Positions 42,886 to 53,900 are shown, numbered from the stretch's first letter. The stretch: DNA of 64,000 bases from Bacteroides fragilis NCTC 9343 (GCF_000025985.1 NC_003228.3:2046001-2110000), one strand, 5' to 3'. Notes: generated by a model not told the origin, from the sequence alone. Numbers and translations are program-made.

Positions 42886-42912
42886 GCGGAATACACATTA
42901 CGTGCATTCCGC
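42886..42912. terminator. Bidirectional terminator between esterase gene and susD2
   Basis: GCGGAATACAC pairs with GTGCATTCCGC (one mismatch) around ATTAC. It sits between convergent genes. Confidence 0.6.
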
Positions 42913-42952
42913 CCTCTACCATAATCGCATATTGAGAAATACCTATCGATTA

Positions 42953-44569
42953 TTATTTGTATCCGGGTGTTTGCTCCAGTGCGGGGTCTTTATTCAACAT
43001 TGTTTTTTCAATTGGCCACAAAAGTTTATGTGCTTCTGTAGATTTATTCAATATCGGGGCATCTCCCAAAAGACTTCCTTCTTTGCAGAAAACCAAAGGT
43101 GTTCCCCCCTTAGTCAAAGTCATACGTCGTAAATCCCACCAACGTTGTCCTTCTTGGATAAATTCTTTATCTTTCTCATGCAAAATAGCCAATTCATTAG
43201 TTGTAAAATCTGCCGTTTCCGGATATGCATACAGAGTTTCATCCCATGCATTGCCATAGGCACGTTTTCTTACCAGGTTGATGTATTTGGCAACAGCTGC
43301 ATTATCTCCTTCCATGTTTGCTATTTCTGCAAGAGTAAGATAAACCCACGGCAGGCGATAGAAGATATAGTCACCACAGTAAACACGGGCTCCCTGTGCA
43401 TTTACATAACCTATATTTTTACGTACATGTGTTCCATAGAGAGATAACTCACCTGTTTTGCCATCTTTATTGTATGAGGCGATAAAGGTCGCTTCCTTAC
43501 GGGTATCTGCATCATCAAAATTTTGATAAACAGCTTTGTTGTATTCATACGTCTGATTGCCAGTATTCTGTATGTCTAAAGCATCACCAAATACTTCACC
43601 ATTGGCTTGATATCTGTTTTTGGTACTACCGGTACCTACATTATAAGTAAATGTACCATTACTATTGGTTGCTTCACCTTCTAAGAAACGAATGGCAAAT
43701 ATAATCTCGTCATTTGCCTTGTTTTTGGCATTGAATACTTGTGAAAAGTCATCCAGCATTTTCAGATTATAATTATTCAATACACTTTCAAGGTGGGTTT
43801 TAGCTATAGTCAGATCAGCAGGATTTGCTACGTCATCTCCTGTGGTTACTTTAGAAGTCCACAAATAAACTTCTCCCATTAAACATTCGGTTGCAGCTTT
43901 TGACCAATACACCTTTTTGCCACGTTTGTATGGATCAAAATCATTCATATTTCCAAAATACTCCATCGATTTATTCAAATCGCTTTTTATTTGGGTCATT
44001 ACTTCTTTGGGGGTCGAACGGGCCATATACAGTTTATTAGGATCAATAACTCCTTCAACAACATCAGCCGTCAAACGCAAAGGTACCCCGCCATAGATGC
44101 GGTATAGATCAAAATAATAGAAAGCACGTAAACCGTACACTTCTCCCAAATAGAAGTTTTTCATTTCATCGGACAGATAGGTGGCATCCGTAACGCGTGC
44201 TATGAAAAGATTCAAGTTAGTAATACGGCCGAATAAATCTCCGAACTTACTTACTCCGGTATGTGTTTCATCAAAATTTTGCAAAATAATATCACCATTA
44301 CTAACTCCCATGCCATCACTACTTGCACCGGTGATGAAACGTCCACCACGAAGTTCTCCGAATGTGATTGTATGTTGCCATGCCGCATCGCGTAAATGCT
44401 TATGAATACCATCTATATAGGCGGTAGCCTGGGCTTCTGTTTTCCAATAAGACCCACTTCCGTAGTAATCAATCGGAGACAGATCCAATTTATCGGCACA
44501 TGACGTTACTAACAGCCCCGAAGATGCCACCAGTAAACCATATAATATTGTAGATTTTATTCTTTTCAT
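42953..44569 (-). CDS. SusD-like glycan-binding lipoprotein 2
   Basis: A 538-aa SusD/RagB lipoprotein with lipobox Cys24 (LLVTSCADKLDLSP). Whole-length similarity to SusD1; shared blocks include PKEVMTQIKSDLNKSMEYFG and KVYWSKAATECLMGEVYLW. The stretch near residues 315 to 345 (FTYNVGTGSTKNRYQANGE) differs and may change ligand preference. Starts 28 bp after susC2. Confidence 0.93.
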   Translation of the reverse strand: MKRIKSTILYGLLVASSGLLVTSCADKLDLSPIDYYGSGSYWKTEAQATAYIDGIHKHLRDAAWQHTITFGELRGGRFITGASSDGMGVSNGDIILQNFDETHTGVSKFGDLFGRITNLNLFIARVTDATYLSDEMKNFYLGEVYGLRAFYYFDLYRIYGGVPLRLTADVVEGVIDPNKLYMARSTPKEVMTQIKSDLNKSMEYFGNMNDFDPYKRGKKVYWSKAATECLMGEVYLWTSKVTTGDDVANPADLTIAKTHLESVLNNYNLKMLDDFSQVFNAKNKANDEIIFAIRFLEGEATNSNGTFTYNVGTGSTKNRYQANGEVFGDALDIQNTGNQTYEYNKAVYQNFDDADTRKEATFIASYNKDGKTGELSLYGTHVRKNIGYVNAQGARVYCGDYIFYRLPWVYLTLAEIANMEGDNAAVAKYINLVRKRAYGNAWDETLYAYPETADFTTNELAILHEKDKEFIQEGQRWWDLRRMTLTKGGTPLVFCKEGSLLGDAPILNKSTEAHKLLWPIEKTMLNKDPALEQTPGYK

Positions 44570-44597
44570 ATATTTTTCTTTTTAAATCAGTTAAGCA

Positions 44598-47500
44598 TTA
44601 GAAAGTTACATTCAATCCGAACAGGAGGGTTCTTGGTAAAGCATATCCTGAACCTGCACTTGAAACCTCAGGAGAAGCTACATTAGCCGATGTGATATAT
44701 CCCAGATTCTGTCCGGTGATCGACACATCCACCTTTTGACAGTAAGCCTTGTTTGCCCATGCTTTAGGTAAAGAATAACTCAAAGATATTTCACGGATAG
44801 CCAAATAATTACCTTTATAAGCAAATAATGTGGAAGTACGATAATAGTTTGCATTCATAAGCTGGTCAGCATACACAAATCGCGGATATTTGGCATTCGG
44901 ATTCTCTTCAGACCAAGTGTTGAATACATCTTTGGTCGTATTGTAAGTTCCTTGCATACAACCCAAGAACCAAGGGGTAGTATTATCATAGATCCAGTAA
45001 TCAAATGCAAAATCAAAGCGTCCGTACAGTTGGAAGTTTTTCCAGCGCAATGTGGTGTTGAAACCACCAATCCAATGCGGATTTGTATTTCCCACAACAA
45101 CCTGATCATAATTATCAATCATACCATCACCATTTATATCTCTCCATTTCACATCTCCGGGCTGAATGGGTAATGCATTCTTTTGCTCTGCGGAACTCAA
45201 CTTCTTCCAAGCTTCCGGTCCATACATCTTTTTACCGAAATAGTTACCGGATGTGACTACCAAGTCTCCGGGAATTTCATCCCAACTGCGATAAAGCCCA
45301 TCGGCTTTATATGCAATTAACACACCGGGTTCATAACCTTCCTGATTACCGCCGACCCAAATCTTCTCATATGTGCCATCAGATAATTGCCTTCCACTGT
45401 ATATTTGAGCGGCATCCTGTTGATTGCGAATTAAGCCATTATCCGGCAACGAAACTATTTTGTTTTTATTGAACGATATGTTTCCACCCAAATCCCAACT
45501 CCAATCTTTGGTTTTTAGGATTTTTCCCGACAGTTCTATTTCCACACCACTATTACGAAATTTTCCGTTATTGTTCTTAATTGACGAGAAACCTGTTGTA
45601 GAAGGTAAACTTAAGTTGGCATACTTGTCTGAAGTTAAACGATTATAATAGGTAAAGTTTGCGTTCAGGCGATTCTCAAAAAAACTCATATCTATACCGA
45701 CTTCTGCAGTACGGGTTTTCTCCCATTTCAAACCCGGGTTGGGTAGTGCACCGATTAAGAAGCCGACATTTCCATTATATTTCTGAGAATTGTAAGATCC
45801 CTGTAAGTCATAGGCGCCAATTCCGGTTGCGTTACCATTTACACCATAACTCGCACGTAATTTACCAAATGACAGGAAAGGCAGAGCATTTTTTACGAAA
45901 TTTTCTTGTCCAAAAATCCATCCGGCAGAAACTCCCGGGAAAAATCCCCAACGGTTGTCACCTAATAAAGATGAATATCCATCCTGACGGAAGACAGCAG
46001 AAAGTAAATAACGGCCTTTATAGTCGTAATTCAGACGTCCGAAATAAGAAAGAATACGATAATCGCTATGTCCTGAATCAATGGAACGTTTCCCTTCTCC
46101 ATTATCTGTCAATGATAGATCGGCAAAATCATCCGTTGGAGCTCCTGAACCGGATGCACTAAAGCTGCGGCTATATCTATCAAAATATTCCATACCCAAC
46201 ATAACAGCCACATTATGATCTTTAGCGAAAGTTTGATTATAGTTTAATACCACATTATAGGTCTGAGAGAAATTTCTGGAGAAACTTGCTGAAGAACTAC
46301 GTGTTCTCACAAATTGACCCGGCGTGTTTTCATAGTCTCTGGTGAAACTTTCAGCCAATGATTCGGAGTAATACCAGTTGGCAGTACCTTTTACAGAAAG
46401 ATTTTTCAAAATATCAATCTGGAAGGCCTGTACCATGGTAAATTTGTCACTCTGATTAAAATTCCACCATTTGTCGGGCTGATAATTCTGGTTTCCATCA
46501 CCAGCTACCGGACCTAAAGTTGGATTTCCATCCTCATCCTGGAAGCGGACAGTGGGAGGTGTAGACATGATACGTCCGAAGTAATTGCCTTCACTGGTTT
46601 GTGATCCCGGCATGTTTTTCCAATTTGCACGGTTATAATTGAAATTGGATGAACTGGTAAGCCAATCTGTAATTTTATAACTGGCATTCAAAACAAAACT
46701 ATAGCGCTCATAGAATGTCTTGATAGGAAGTCCCTCTTGACGGTTGTAACCTAATCCTGCATAGTAAGTACCCTTATCATTACCCCCGGACATATTGATA
46801 TTATAGTCCTGAGATATTGCCGGATTATTCAGGTTATAATCTGCCGGATTAGTATCTTTATATAAAATGGTTTTGCTGGGATCCAGAGGATCCGGCATTT
46901 CTTGCCATCCTTTCTGTAACAGATAGGCATTGTCTGCCGTTTTATTCATAATATTCCAGATCGTTTTATCATTCAGTGTATTACCAGTACCGAATGGAGA
47001 AGCACTTGTCAAGTTACCAAGTGGGGCAATAGAGACATACTCTCCGTCTGAGGTTGTAAATCCGGATTTACTATAGCCTGTACGCAGTACGTTGATATAA
47101 TCTTTGGCTCCCAAAAAATCATAAGGGTTATTTACATAGCTCAAACCCATTTTGGCTTTGAAGTTGATTTCGCGACGTCCTTCTTTACCTGTTTTTGTAG
47201 TAATTAAAATTACGCCATTACTTGCTCGCGCACCATAAATAGCGGTTGCTCCGGCATCCTTCAAGACTTCCATGGATTCAATATCCTCCGGATTGATATC
47301 CTGCATACCGTCACGCAATTGTCCGTCTACAATAACCAGAGGGTCACCTGAACCATCGAAGTTAGTACCGCCACGAAGCGTTACTTTAGGAGCCGCACCC
47401 GGGCTACCAGAGGCTTGGGTAACCTTTAAACCTGCAACTGCTCCGGAGAGTGCCTGAGCGGGGTTAGAGAATAAGCCGACTTTCAATGCTTCATCTTTTA

Positions 47501-47867
47501 CTTTTGCAATAGAGTTCGTCACTTTCGTACGCAGCTGTTTGCCACCATACCCCGTTACAACAACTTCCTCCAGCATTTCAGAGTCTTCTTTCAATTTAAT
47601 ATTAAAAGAATTTTTGCCCTTTACATCAAGTACCTGAGGCTGATACCCGATATAAGATACTCTGATCTTTCCGTTAGGATCGACCGACAACGTAAACTTA
47701 CCGTCAATGTCAGTAATCACACCATTGGTGGTACCGACCTCGACAACACTTGCTCCGATGACTGATTCACCGCTAGCATCCGTAACCACACCTGTGATTG
47801 ATTTCTTTTGTGCCATGGCTCCAAGAGAACATAAAATGCACAAAATCAAGAAGATGGTTTTCTTCAT
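44598..47867 (-). CDS. SusC-like TonB-dependent glycan transporter 2
   Basis: A 1089-aa paralogue of SusC1 with the same plan: signal peptide, regulatory-like domain, EEVVVTGYG, plug (MEVLKDAGATAIYGARASNG), barrel and final Phe. The first 60 bp of coding DNA and the 5' leader are almost identical to susC1. An extra loop (SDGEYVSIAPLGNLTSASP) near residue 275 marks a difference in the plug/barrel region. It forms the second transport pair with SusD2. Confidence 0.95.
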   Translation of the reverse strand: MKKTIFLILCILCSLGAMAQKKSITGVVTDASGESVIGASVVEVGTTNGVITDIDGKFTLSVDPNGKIRVSYIGYQPQVLDVKGKNSFNIKLKEDSEMLEEVVVTGYGGKQLRTKVTNSIAKVKDEALKVGLFSNPAQALSGAVAGLKVTQASGSPGAAPKVTLRGGTNFDGSGDPLVIVDGQLRDGMQDINPEDIESMEVLKDAGATAIYGARASNGVILITTKTGKEGRREINFKAKMGLSYVNNPYDFLGAKDYINVLRTGYSKSGFTTSDGEYVSIAPLGNLTSASPFGTGNTLNDKTIWNIMNKTADNAYLLQKGWQEMPDPLDPSKTILYKDTNPADYNLNNPAISQDYNINMSGGNDKGTYYAGLGYNRQEGLPIKTFYERYSFVLNASYKITDWLTSSSNFNYNRANWKNMPGSQTSEGNYFGRIMSTPPTVRFQDEDGNPTLGPVAGDGNQNYQPDKWWNFNQSDKFTMVQAFQIDILKNLSVKGTANWYYSESLAESFTRDYENTPGQFVRTRSSSASFSRNFSQTYNVVLNYNQTFAKDHNVAVMLGMEYFDRYSRSFSASGSGAPTDDFADLSLTDNGEGKRSIDSGHSDYRILSYFGRLNYDYKGRYLLSAVFRQDGYSSLLGDNRWGFFPGVSAGWIFGQENFVKNALPFLSFGKLRASYGVNGNATGIGAYDLQGSYNSQKYNGNVGFLIGALPNPGLKWEKTRTAEVGIDMSFFENRLNANFTYYNRLTSDKYANLSLPSTTGFSSIKNNNGKFRNSGVEIELSGKILKTKDWSWDLGGNISFNKNKIVSLPDNGLIRNQQDAAQIYSGRQLSDGTYEKIWVGGNQEGYEPGVLIAYKADGLYRSWDEIPGDLVVTSGNYFGKKMYGPEAWKKLSSAEQKNALPIQPGDVKWRDINGDGMIDNYDQVVVGNTNPHWIGGFNTTLRWKNFQLYGRFDFAFDYWIYDNTTPWFLGCMQGTYNTTKDVFNTWSEENPNAKYPRFVYADQLMNANYYRTSTLFAYKGNYLAIREISLSYSLPKAWANKAYCQKVDVSITGQNLGYITSANVASPEVSSAGSGYALPRTLLFGLNVTF

Positions 47868-47924
47868 AAGTATTGCTTTTTGAGTTAATAATAAAGATGT
47901 TTATATGTGTTTTTGGTTATTTGA

Positions 47925-47942
47925 ACTAAGTTCTATCGGTAC
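47925..47942 (-). promoter_or_regulatory. Shared susC motif, copy 2
   Basis: On the minus strand GTACCGATAGAACTTAGT, 57 bp upstream of susC2's ATG; 17 of 18 bases match copy 1. Confidence 0.65.
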
Positions 47943-48537
47943 TTGGTATTTTCATTACCTAAATAATAAATGAAAAAGGTTAAATTTATTATTTCTTTTC
48001 ATTTATATACTATCAAACCGTTGCAAATATATATATTATATTAAAAACTCACAAGCATATTTTAAATATATTTTTTATATAGACGAAATAATATTGAAAA
48101 ACTAAGATAATCCACTTGGGGATTTCACAAAAGATTGTTTATGGGGTATCCTCTCTCATATAATATTGATTTCTTATATTATATATATAGCGATTCACCT
48201 TAGAATAGGTATATGTAATATATTATTGTTTTAAAATACTATTGGACTGACTTGAAAAGGGCGAAAGGATATATTCAAAAACCTTATTATATGTTATAAG
48301 GTGTTTCTTTGTGTTGAAATATAGATAACTCTTTTTGGCTTATTGAAAAGTAGATTTTAGAGGAATTGGGACGAGAAAAAAATATTTATTGCTTCACTAC
48401 TTTTCACCATTATTAATTCATAAGTGTTTTTTTACTAAAAATACCCTGTTGTTTTGATTCACTATTAAGACGTAATAGTTTGTATTATAAACAATTATGT
48501 TTTTATCTGATTCTGGGATTACTATTTAAAAGGATAA

Positions 48538-48555
48538 GTCCCGATAGGACTGTAC
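48538..48555 (+). promoter_or_regulatory. Shared susC motif, copy 3
   Basis: GTCCCGATAGGACTGTAC, 73 bp upstream of the chosen susC3 ATG; it shares GTCCCGATAG and ACT with copy 1. The core AGTCC/GGACT is itself an inverted repeat. Confidence 0.6.
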
Positions 48556-48628
48556 TCATTTTCAGGTATTTATATTTATGGAGTTTAGAAGAGATAATTT
48601 TCCTTTTTTATTAACTAAAAATCAATTT

Positions 48629-51600
48629 ATGAAAAAAGTCCTTTTTATTTTGTTGGGCTGTTTGCTATCGTTTAATGTGATGGCACAGGTAAAGGCGATT
48701 TCGGGACTGGTAACAGATGTTACTGGGGAGCCCGTTATTGGGGCAAGTGTTGTAGAAGTGGGAACCACTAATGGAGTAATTACTGATTTAAACGGTAAGT
48801 TCTCGTTAAAGGTGGCACCTAATTCACAATTCTTGGTGAGCTATATTGGCTACAAGCAACAAACAATTAAAGTTGGCTCTGAAAGCACTTATAATATTGT
48901 GCTGAAAGAGGATGCGGAGGTTTTGGATGAAGTTGTTGTAGTCGGTTATGGTTCGCAAAAGAAGGTGAACGTTACAGGGGCTGTAGGTATGGTTAGTGCC
49001 GAGGCGTTGGAAGCGCGTCCGGTGGCAAATGCTTCACAAGCATTGCAGGGTGTTGTTCCCGGCTTGAACCTTACTGTTGGTAATAACGGTGGCGCCCTTG
49101 ATGGAACGTTAAACATGAATATTCGTGGAGCCGGAACGATTGGTGATGGATCGGGTTCATCCCCACTGGTTTTGATTGATGGCATTGAGGGGGATTTGAA
49201 TACTGTCAATCCCAATGATATCGAATCTGTTTCGGTATTGAAGGATGCTGCATCCGCTTCTATTTATGGTGCAAGAGCTTCATTCGGTGTAATTCTTGTA
49301 ACAACGAAGAGTGGTAAGAGCGGTAAGACCAATGTGTCATATAGCGGTAGTGCTCGTTTCTCAGACGCTATTGGTGTACCGGATATTATGGATTCTTACA
49401 CTTTTGCTCAGTACTTCAATCGTGCTTCTGCCAATAAGGGTGGTGGTGACATTTTTGCCCCTGCTGTAATGGAGCGTATCAAAGCTTATCAAGAGGGAAC
49501 GCTGAAAGCTACTACTGTTGATAATGGAGCAGGCATTTGGCAAAAATGGGCTAACGCGAATGGAGATACGGATTGGTTTGAAGAATTCTATGATCATTGG
49601 GCACCATCTCAGGAGCATAATCTTAGTATTAATGGTGGTACGGATAAGACTCAATACCTGATCAGCGGAAGTTTCCTGGATCAGAAAGGTTTGATGCGTC
49701 ATGGAAAAGACAAATTTCAACGCTACACGCTGAACGGTAAGATTACAACGGCTGTCACTGATTGGTTTAAGGTGACATATTCTACTAAATGGACCCGTGA
49801 GGATTTTGAGCGTCCTTCTTATCTGACCGGAAACTTTTTCCATAACTTAGCTCGTAAATGGCCTGTACATCCGGCTTATGATCCGAATGGATTCCCTATG
49901 GATGAGGGTGAAGTGGAGCAGATGGAAAATGGTGGAAAGCAAAACAGTCAGAAAGATTTTTATACGAATCAGTTGCAACTGGTTTTCGAACCTATTAAAA
50001 ACTGGAAAATCAATCTTGACGGTAGTGTACGTACCACTACTCAATATCAGCATTGGGAAGTATTGCCTGTTTATGCTTATAATGTAGCCGGAGATCCTTA
50101 TTATACAGTGTGGGATATGGGATATGGTTCTTATGCGGCAGGTTCTTCTCGAGTGAATGAATATAGTTGGAAGGAAAATTATTATACTACAAATATTTAT
50201 TCGGATTATTTCAAGCAGTTCGATAACGGACATTATTTTAAAGTGATGGCCGGTTTTAATGCAGAGTTATATAAAACCAGAAACATTACGGCTGAAAAAA
50301 ATACTTTGATTACCCCGGGGGTACCTACTATTAATACGGCAACTGATGATCCGCAGGCTTATGGTGGTTATGCTGACAACTCAGTAGCCGGTTTCTTTGC
50401 GCGTGTTAACTGGAGTTATAAAGACCGTTATATGTTTGAGGCTAATGGTCGATATGATGGTTCTTCCCGCTTCGTAGGAAAAGAACGTTGGGGATTCTTC
50501 CCATCATTCTCTGCCGGTTGGAATATTGCTCGCGAACCATTTATGGAAAGTTTTGCTGAAAAGATCAATATGGGAAGTTTAAAGTTGAGAGCTTCTTGGG
50601 GGCAGCTGGGTAATACGAATACCAATGATGCGTGGTATCCATTTTATCAAACGATGCCTGTAGGGTCTAATTACGGCTGGCTAGTAAATGGCGAACGTCC
50701 TAACTATGCTACAAATCCGGGTATTGTCAGCTCTAAGAAAACTTGGGAGACAGTGGAGACTTGGGATGTCGGTTTGGATTGGTCTTTCTTCAATAACCGT
50801 TTATCCGGTTCATTCGACTATTTCGTACGTTATACTTATGATATGATCGGCCCGGCTCCCGAACTTTCAAGTTTGTTGGGAACTTCAGTTCCGAAGATTA
50901 ACAACTCGGACATGAAATCGTATGGTTTTGAGTTGGAGGTAAATTGGAGAGATCGGATCGGTGAAGTTTCTTATGGAGCAAAATTTGTACTTTCTGATGA
51001 CCAACAGAAGATTCTGCGCTATCCGAATGACTCGTATGATGTAGGTTCGTATTATAAAGGTGAACATTTGAACGATATTTGGGGATTGACAACAATCGGT
51101 ATTGCTAAATCACAGGAAGAGATGGATGCTCATTTGGCAAAAGTCGATCAATCTTCTGTTGGAACCAATTGGGGTGTCGGTGATATTATGTATGCCGATT
51201 TGGATGGTGACGGAAAAATCAGTAACGGAACCAATAAATTAGGAGATACGGGCGATTATCGTATTATCGGTAATTCGACTCCTCGTTTTAAATATGGTAT
51301 TACACTGGATGCTGCCTGGAAAGGATTCGATTTCAGCATTTTTATGCAGGGGATCGGAAAACGTGACCTATGGCTGGACGGATGTTATTTCTGGGGAGCC
51401 AACGGACAAGGAAATGAGTGGCAGTCTACCGGCTTTGCCGAACATTGGGATTTCTTCCGTCCGGAGGGTGACCCGTTAGGTGCTAATTTGAATTCATATT
51501 ATCCGCGCGTCAACTTTAGTGGGGATCGTAATACCAAGGTTCAGACGCGTTATTTACAGAATGGGGCATATCTGCGTTTGAAGAATGTTCAGTTGGGTTA

Positions 51601-51799
51601 TACATTGCCTCGGGTATGGACAGAGAAAGCCGGAATATCTTCTGTACGTGTATATGTTTCGGGTGATAACCTGGCAACTATAACCAGTCTTTCTAAGATT
51701 TTCGATCCGGAAGCTACCGGAAGTTTGGCCGGAACAGGATCCGGTAAGTTGTATCCTTTGCAAAGAGTGATATCTGTTGGTGTTAACGTTAATTTTTAA
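48629..51799 (+). CDS. SusC-like TonB-dependent glycan transporter 3
   Basis: A 1056-aa protein from the ATG at 48,629; the open frame reaches 48,578, but MKKVLFILLGCLLSFNVMAQ is the natural signal peptide. It has the regulatory-like domain (SVVEVGTTNGVITDLNGKFS), DEVVVVGYGSQKK, plug (VSVLKDAASASIYGARASFG) and a barrel ending VGVNVNF. The barrel differs clearly from SusC1 and SusC2. It leads the sialidase cluster, so it probably imports sialylated or N-acetylated glycans. Confidence 0.95.
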   Translation: MKKVLFILLGCLLSFNVMAQVKAISGLVTDVTGEPVIGASVVEVGTTNGVITDLNGKFSLKVAPNSQFLVSYIGYKQQTIKVGSESTYNIVLKEDAEVLDEVVVVGYGSQKKVNVTGAVGMVSAEALEARPVANASQALQGVVPGLNLTVGNNGGALDGTLNMNIRGAGTIGDGSGSSPLVLIDGIEGDLNTVNPNDIESVSVLKDAASASIYGARASFGVILVTTKSGKSGKTNVSYSGSARFSDAIGVPDIMDSYTFAQYFNRASANKGGGDIFAPAVMERIKAYQEGTLKATTVDNGAGIWQKWANANGDTDWFEEFYDHWAPSQEHNLSINGGTDKTQYLISGSFLDQKGLMRHGKDKFQRYTLNGKITTAVTDWFKVTYSTKWTREDFERPSYLTGNFFHNLARKWPVHPAYDPNGFPMDEGEVEQMENGGKQNSQKDFYTNQLQLVFEPIKNWKINLDGSVRTTTQYQHWEVLPVYAYNVAGDPYYTVWDMGYGSYAAGSSRVNEYSWKENYYTTNIYSDYFKQFDNGHYFKVMAGFNAELYKTRNITAEKNTLITPGVPTINTATDDPQAYGGYADNSVAGFFARVNWSYKDRYMFEANGRYDGSSRFVGKERWGFFPSFSAGWNIAREPFMESFAEKINMGSLKLRASWGQLGNTNTNDAWYPFYQTMPVGSNYGWLVNGERPNYATNPGIVSSKKTWETVETWDVGLDWSFFNNRLSGSFDYFVRYTYDMIGPAPELSSLLGTSVPKINNSDMKSYGFELEVNWRDRIGEVSYGAKFVLSDDQQKILRYPNDSYDVGSYYKGEHLNDIWGLTTIGIAKSQEEMDAHLAKVDQSSVGTNWGVGDIMYADLDGDGKISNGTNKLGDTGDYRIIGNSTPRFKYGITLDAAWKGFDFSIFMQGIGKRDLWLDGCYFWGANGQGNEWQSTGFAEHWDFFRPEGDPLGANLNSYYPRVNFSGDRNTKVQTRYLQNGAYLRLKNVQLGYTLPRVWTEKAGISSVRVYVSGDNLATITSLSKIFDPEATGSLAGTGSGKLYPLQRVISVGVNVNF

Positions 51800-51810
51800 A
51801 TTGAAGTATT

Positions 51811-53826
51811 ATGAAGCTTAAAATAAAAAATCTGTTTGTACAAGCATGTTTTGTTGCGGGAGGGGTAATGGCGCTCACGTCCTGTAATGACTTTCTTGAT
51901 AGAGAACCTCTTTCTTCTGTCACACCGGAAGTCTACTTTCAAACGGTGGATCACTTTGCCGCTTATTCCATAGCGAGGTATCAAAACTATTTTCCTTCGC
52001 ATGGTGGTTATGGAGCAGGTATAGCGAATAACGATGGTGGAACGGATAATATGGTGGCCGGAGGGCGTAGTAGTCGCTATGTAAAAGGGCTTTGGAAAGT
52101 TCCTTCCAGTGATGGTAACTGGAGTTTCAGCAATATCCGTTATTGCAACTACTTCTTTGAGAATGCTGTGCCTAAATATGAAGCGGGTGAGGTTGCCGGA
52201 GCAGATGCCGATATTCGTCATTATATTGGCGAAATGCATCTGATGCGTGCTCTTGTGTACTATAATTTATTGCGTACTTACGGTGACTTTCCGATCGTAA
52301 CAGAGGTTTTGCCCGATGACAAAACGGTGCTGATGGAAAAAGGTGTCCGCCAACCTCGTAATCTGGTTGCCCGCTTTATCCTGAAAGATTTGGATGATGC
52401 TGCCAATATGATGTACAGTAAGGGATTTAAAAATAATACCCGTTTGAATCGTGAGACAGCTTTGCTGATTAAATCCCGGGTGGCACTGTATGAAGCTTCT
52501 TTTGAAAGATACCACAAGGGTACAGGGCGTGTACCGGGAGATGATAACTGGTCGGGAAAGAAAGTACATTCTAATTTCTCATTGGATGTAGAAGCTGAGG
52601 TTGACTTCTTCTTGACAGAAGCCATGAAGGCAGCGGAAGAAGTTGCAGATAAAATAACTTTGACCCCTAATACAAAGGTTGAAGATCCTGCTAGTCCTTC
52701 TATTACATCCGGATGGAATCCTTATTTTGAAATGTATGCCAATGTTGATTTAAGCGGCTATGACGAAGTGTTGTTCTGGCGTCAGTATGCAAAAACCGGT
52801 AGTTTCTCTATCATGCATGGTACTCCGGCATGGATTGCGTCCGGTTCTAATCATGGCTTGTTGAAAAGCTATGTTGAAAGCTTCTTGATGCAGGATGGTC
52901 TGCCTTGGTATGCGGCCAGTAGCGCAGCACCTTATAAGGGGGATGCTACATTGGATGATGTGAAGGCCAATCGCGATAACCGTCTTCAGTTGTTTATGTT
53001 TGGTGAAAGCAATTTTGTACCAGTATATTCGACCGAGGAACCGGGCACTGTGAAAATGTTTGCTCCGCATCCTGTATCTAACCGTGAAGAGATGAGAGAC
53101 CAGACAGGATATCGTATTCGTAAATATGCCAGCTTTGATATGGCACAGAATGTATGGGGAAAAGCTGAGTCGACTACCGGATGTATTATTTATCGTGGCG
53201 TAGAGGCTTATCTGAATTATCTGGAAGCTTATTATATGAAGAATGGTAACGTTACAGGTAAAGCAGCTCAATATTGGAGAGCCGTTCGTGAACGTGCAGG
53301 CGTAGATCCTGATTTTACAAAAACAATCAATGCGACCGATTTGAGTCAGGAAACAGATTGGGGTAAATATTCGGGTGGACAAGTTGTAGACGCCACCTTA
53401 TTAAATATTCGCCGTGAACGTCGTTGCGAATTTATTGGTGAAGGGATGCGTTGGGATGATTTGGTACGTTGGCGTTCAATGGATCATCTGCTGACAAAAA
53501 ATTATATCCCTGAAGGATGTAATTTCTGGGATGAAATGTACAAATCGGCTAATAAAGATGAGAATGGTGCTGAGGTTACATTTAAAGATTCTGGTGAAGA
53601 AGGTTCTAATATCTCTTCACGCTCCTTTAAATACCTGCGTCCGTATGCTATTTTGAAAACCAATAATGATGTATACGATGGGTATACCTGGCAGAAGGCA
53701 CATTATCTCAATCCTGTGCCGGTTCGTGAGATGGAATTGCTGTCTCCGGATGAAAAAGCAGAGACATCTGTATTGTATCAGAATCCTTATTGGTCAACTA
53801 AGATTGGGGAAGTGGCTGAAGAATAA
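51811..53826 (+). CDS. SusD-like glycan-binding lipoprotein 3
   Basis: A 671-aa SusD/RagB lipoprotein, larger than the other two, with lipobox Cys25 (VMALTSCNDFLDREPLSSV). It has the usual helical start (GEMHLMRALVYYNLLRTYGD) and C-terminal block RRCEFIGEGMRWDDLVRWRS. It starts 11 bp after susC3 and partners it. A strong terminator follows. Confidence 0.93.
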   Translation: MKLKIKNLFVQACFVAGGVMALTSCNDFLDREPLSSVTPEVYFQTVDHFAAYSIARYQNYFPSHGGYGAGIANNDGGTDNMVAGGRSSRYVKGLWKVPSSDGNWSFSNIRYCNYFFENAVPKYEAGEVAGADADIRHYIGEMHLMRALVYYNLLRTYGDFPIVTEVLPDDKTVLMEKGVRQPRNLVARFILKDLDDAANMMYSKGFKNNTRLNRETALLIKSRVALYEASFERYHKGTGRVPGDDNWSGKKVHSNFSLDVEAEVDFFLTEAMKAAEEVADKITLTPNTKVEDPASPSITSGWNPYFEMYANVDLSGYDEVLFWRQYAKTGSFSIMHGTPAWIASGSNHGLLKSYVESFLMQDGLPWYAASSAAPYKGDATLDDVKANRDNRLQLFMFGESNFVPVYSTEEPGTVKMFAPHPVSNREEMRDQTGYRIRKYASFDMAQNVWGKAESTTGCIIYRGVEAYLNYLEAYYMKNGNVTGKAAQYWRAVRERAGVDPDFTKTINATDLSQETDWGKYSGGQVVDATLLNIRRERRCEFIGEGMRWDDLVRWRSMDHLLTKNYIPEGCNFWDEMYKSANKDENGAEVTFKDSGEEGSNISSRSFKYLRPYAILKTNNDVYDGYTWQKAHYLNPVPVREMELLSPDEKAETSVLYQNPYWSTKIGEVAEE

Positions 53827-53861
53827 TTGAGTTTTCAATAGATCACCGAAATAAGATAAAG

Positions 53862-53900
53862 GAGAGGGATGTTGCTCGAGATAACATCCCTCTCTTTGTT
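53862..53900 (+). terminator. Terminator after susD3
   Basis: GAGAGGGATGTT at 53,862 pairs perfectly with AACATCCCTCTC ending at 53,894 (12 bp), then TTTGTTTTT. It separates susC3/susD3 from the nanH operon. Confidence 0.8.

Larger units (their letters stand above)
47868..48628. other. Divergent control region of susC2 and susC3
   Basis: 761 bp, extremely AT-rich, without a gene. It carries the shared motif for susC2 (47,925-47,942) near one end and for susC3 (48,538-48,555) near the other. Nothing else is recognised. Confidence 0.6.
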
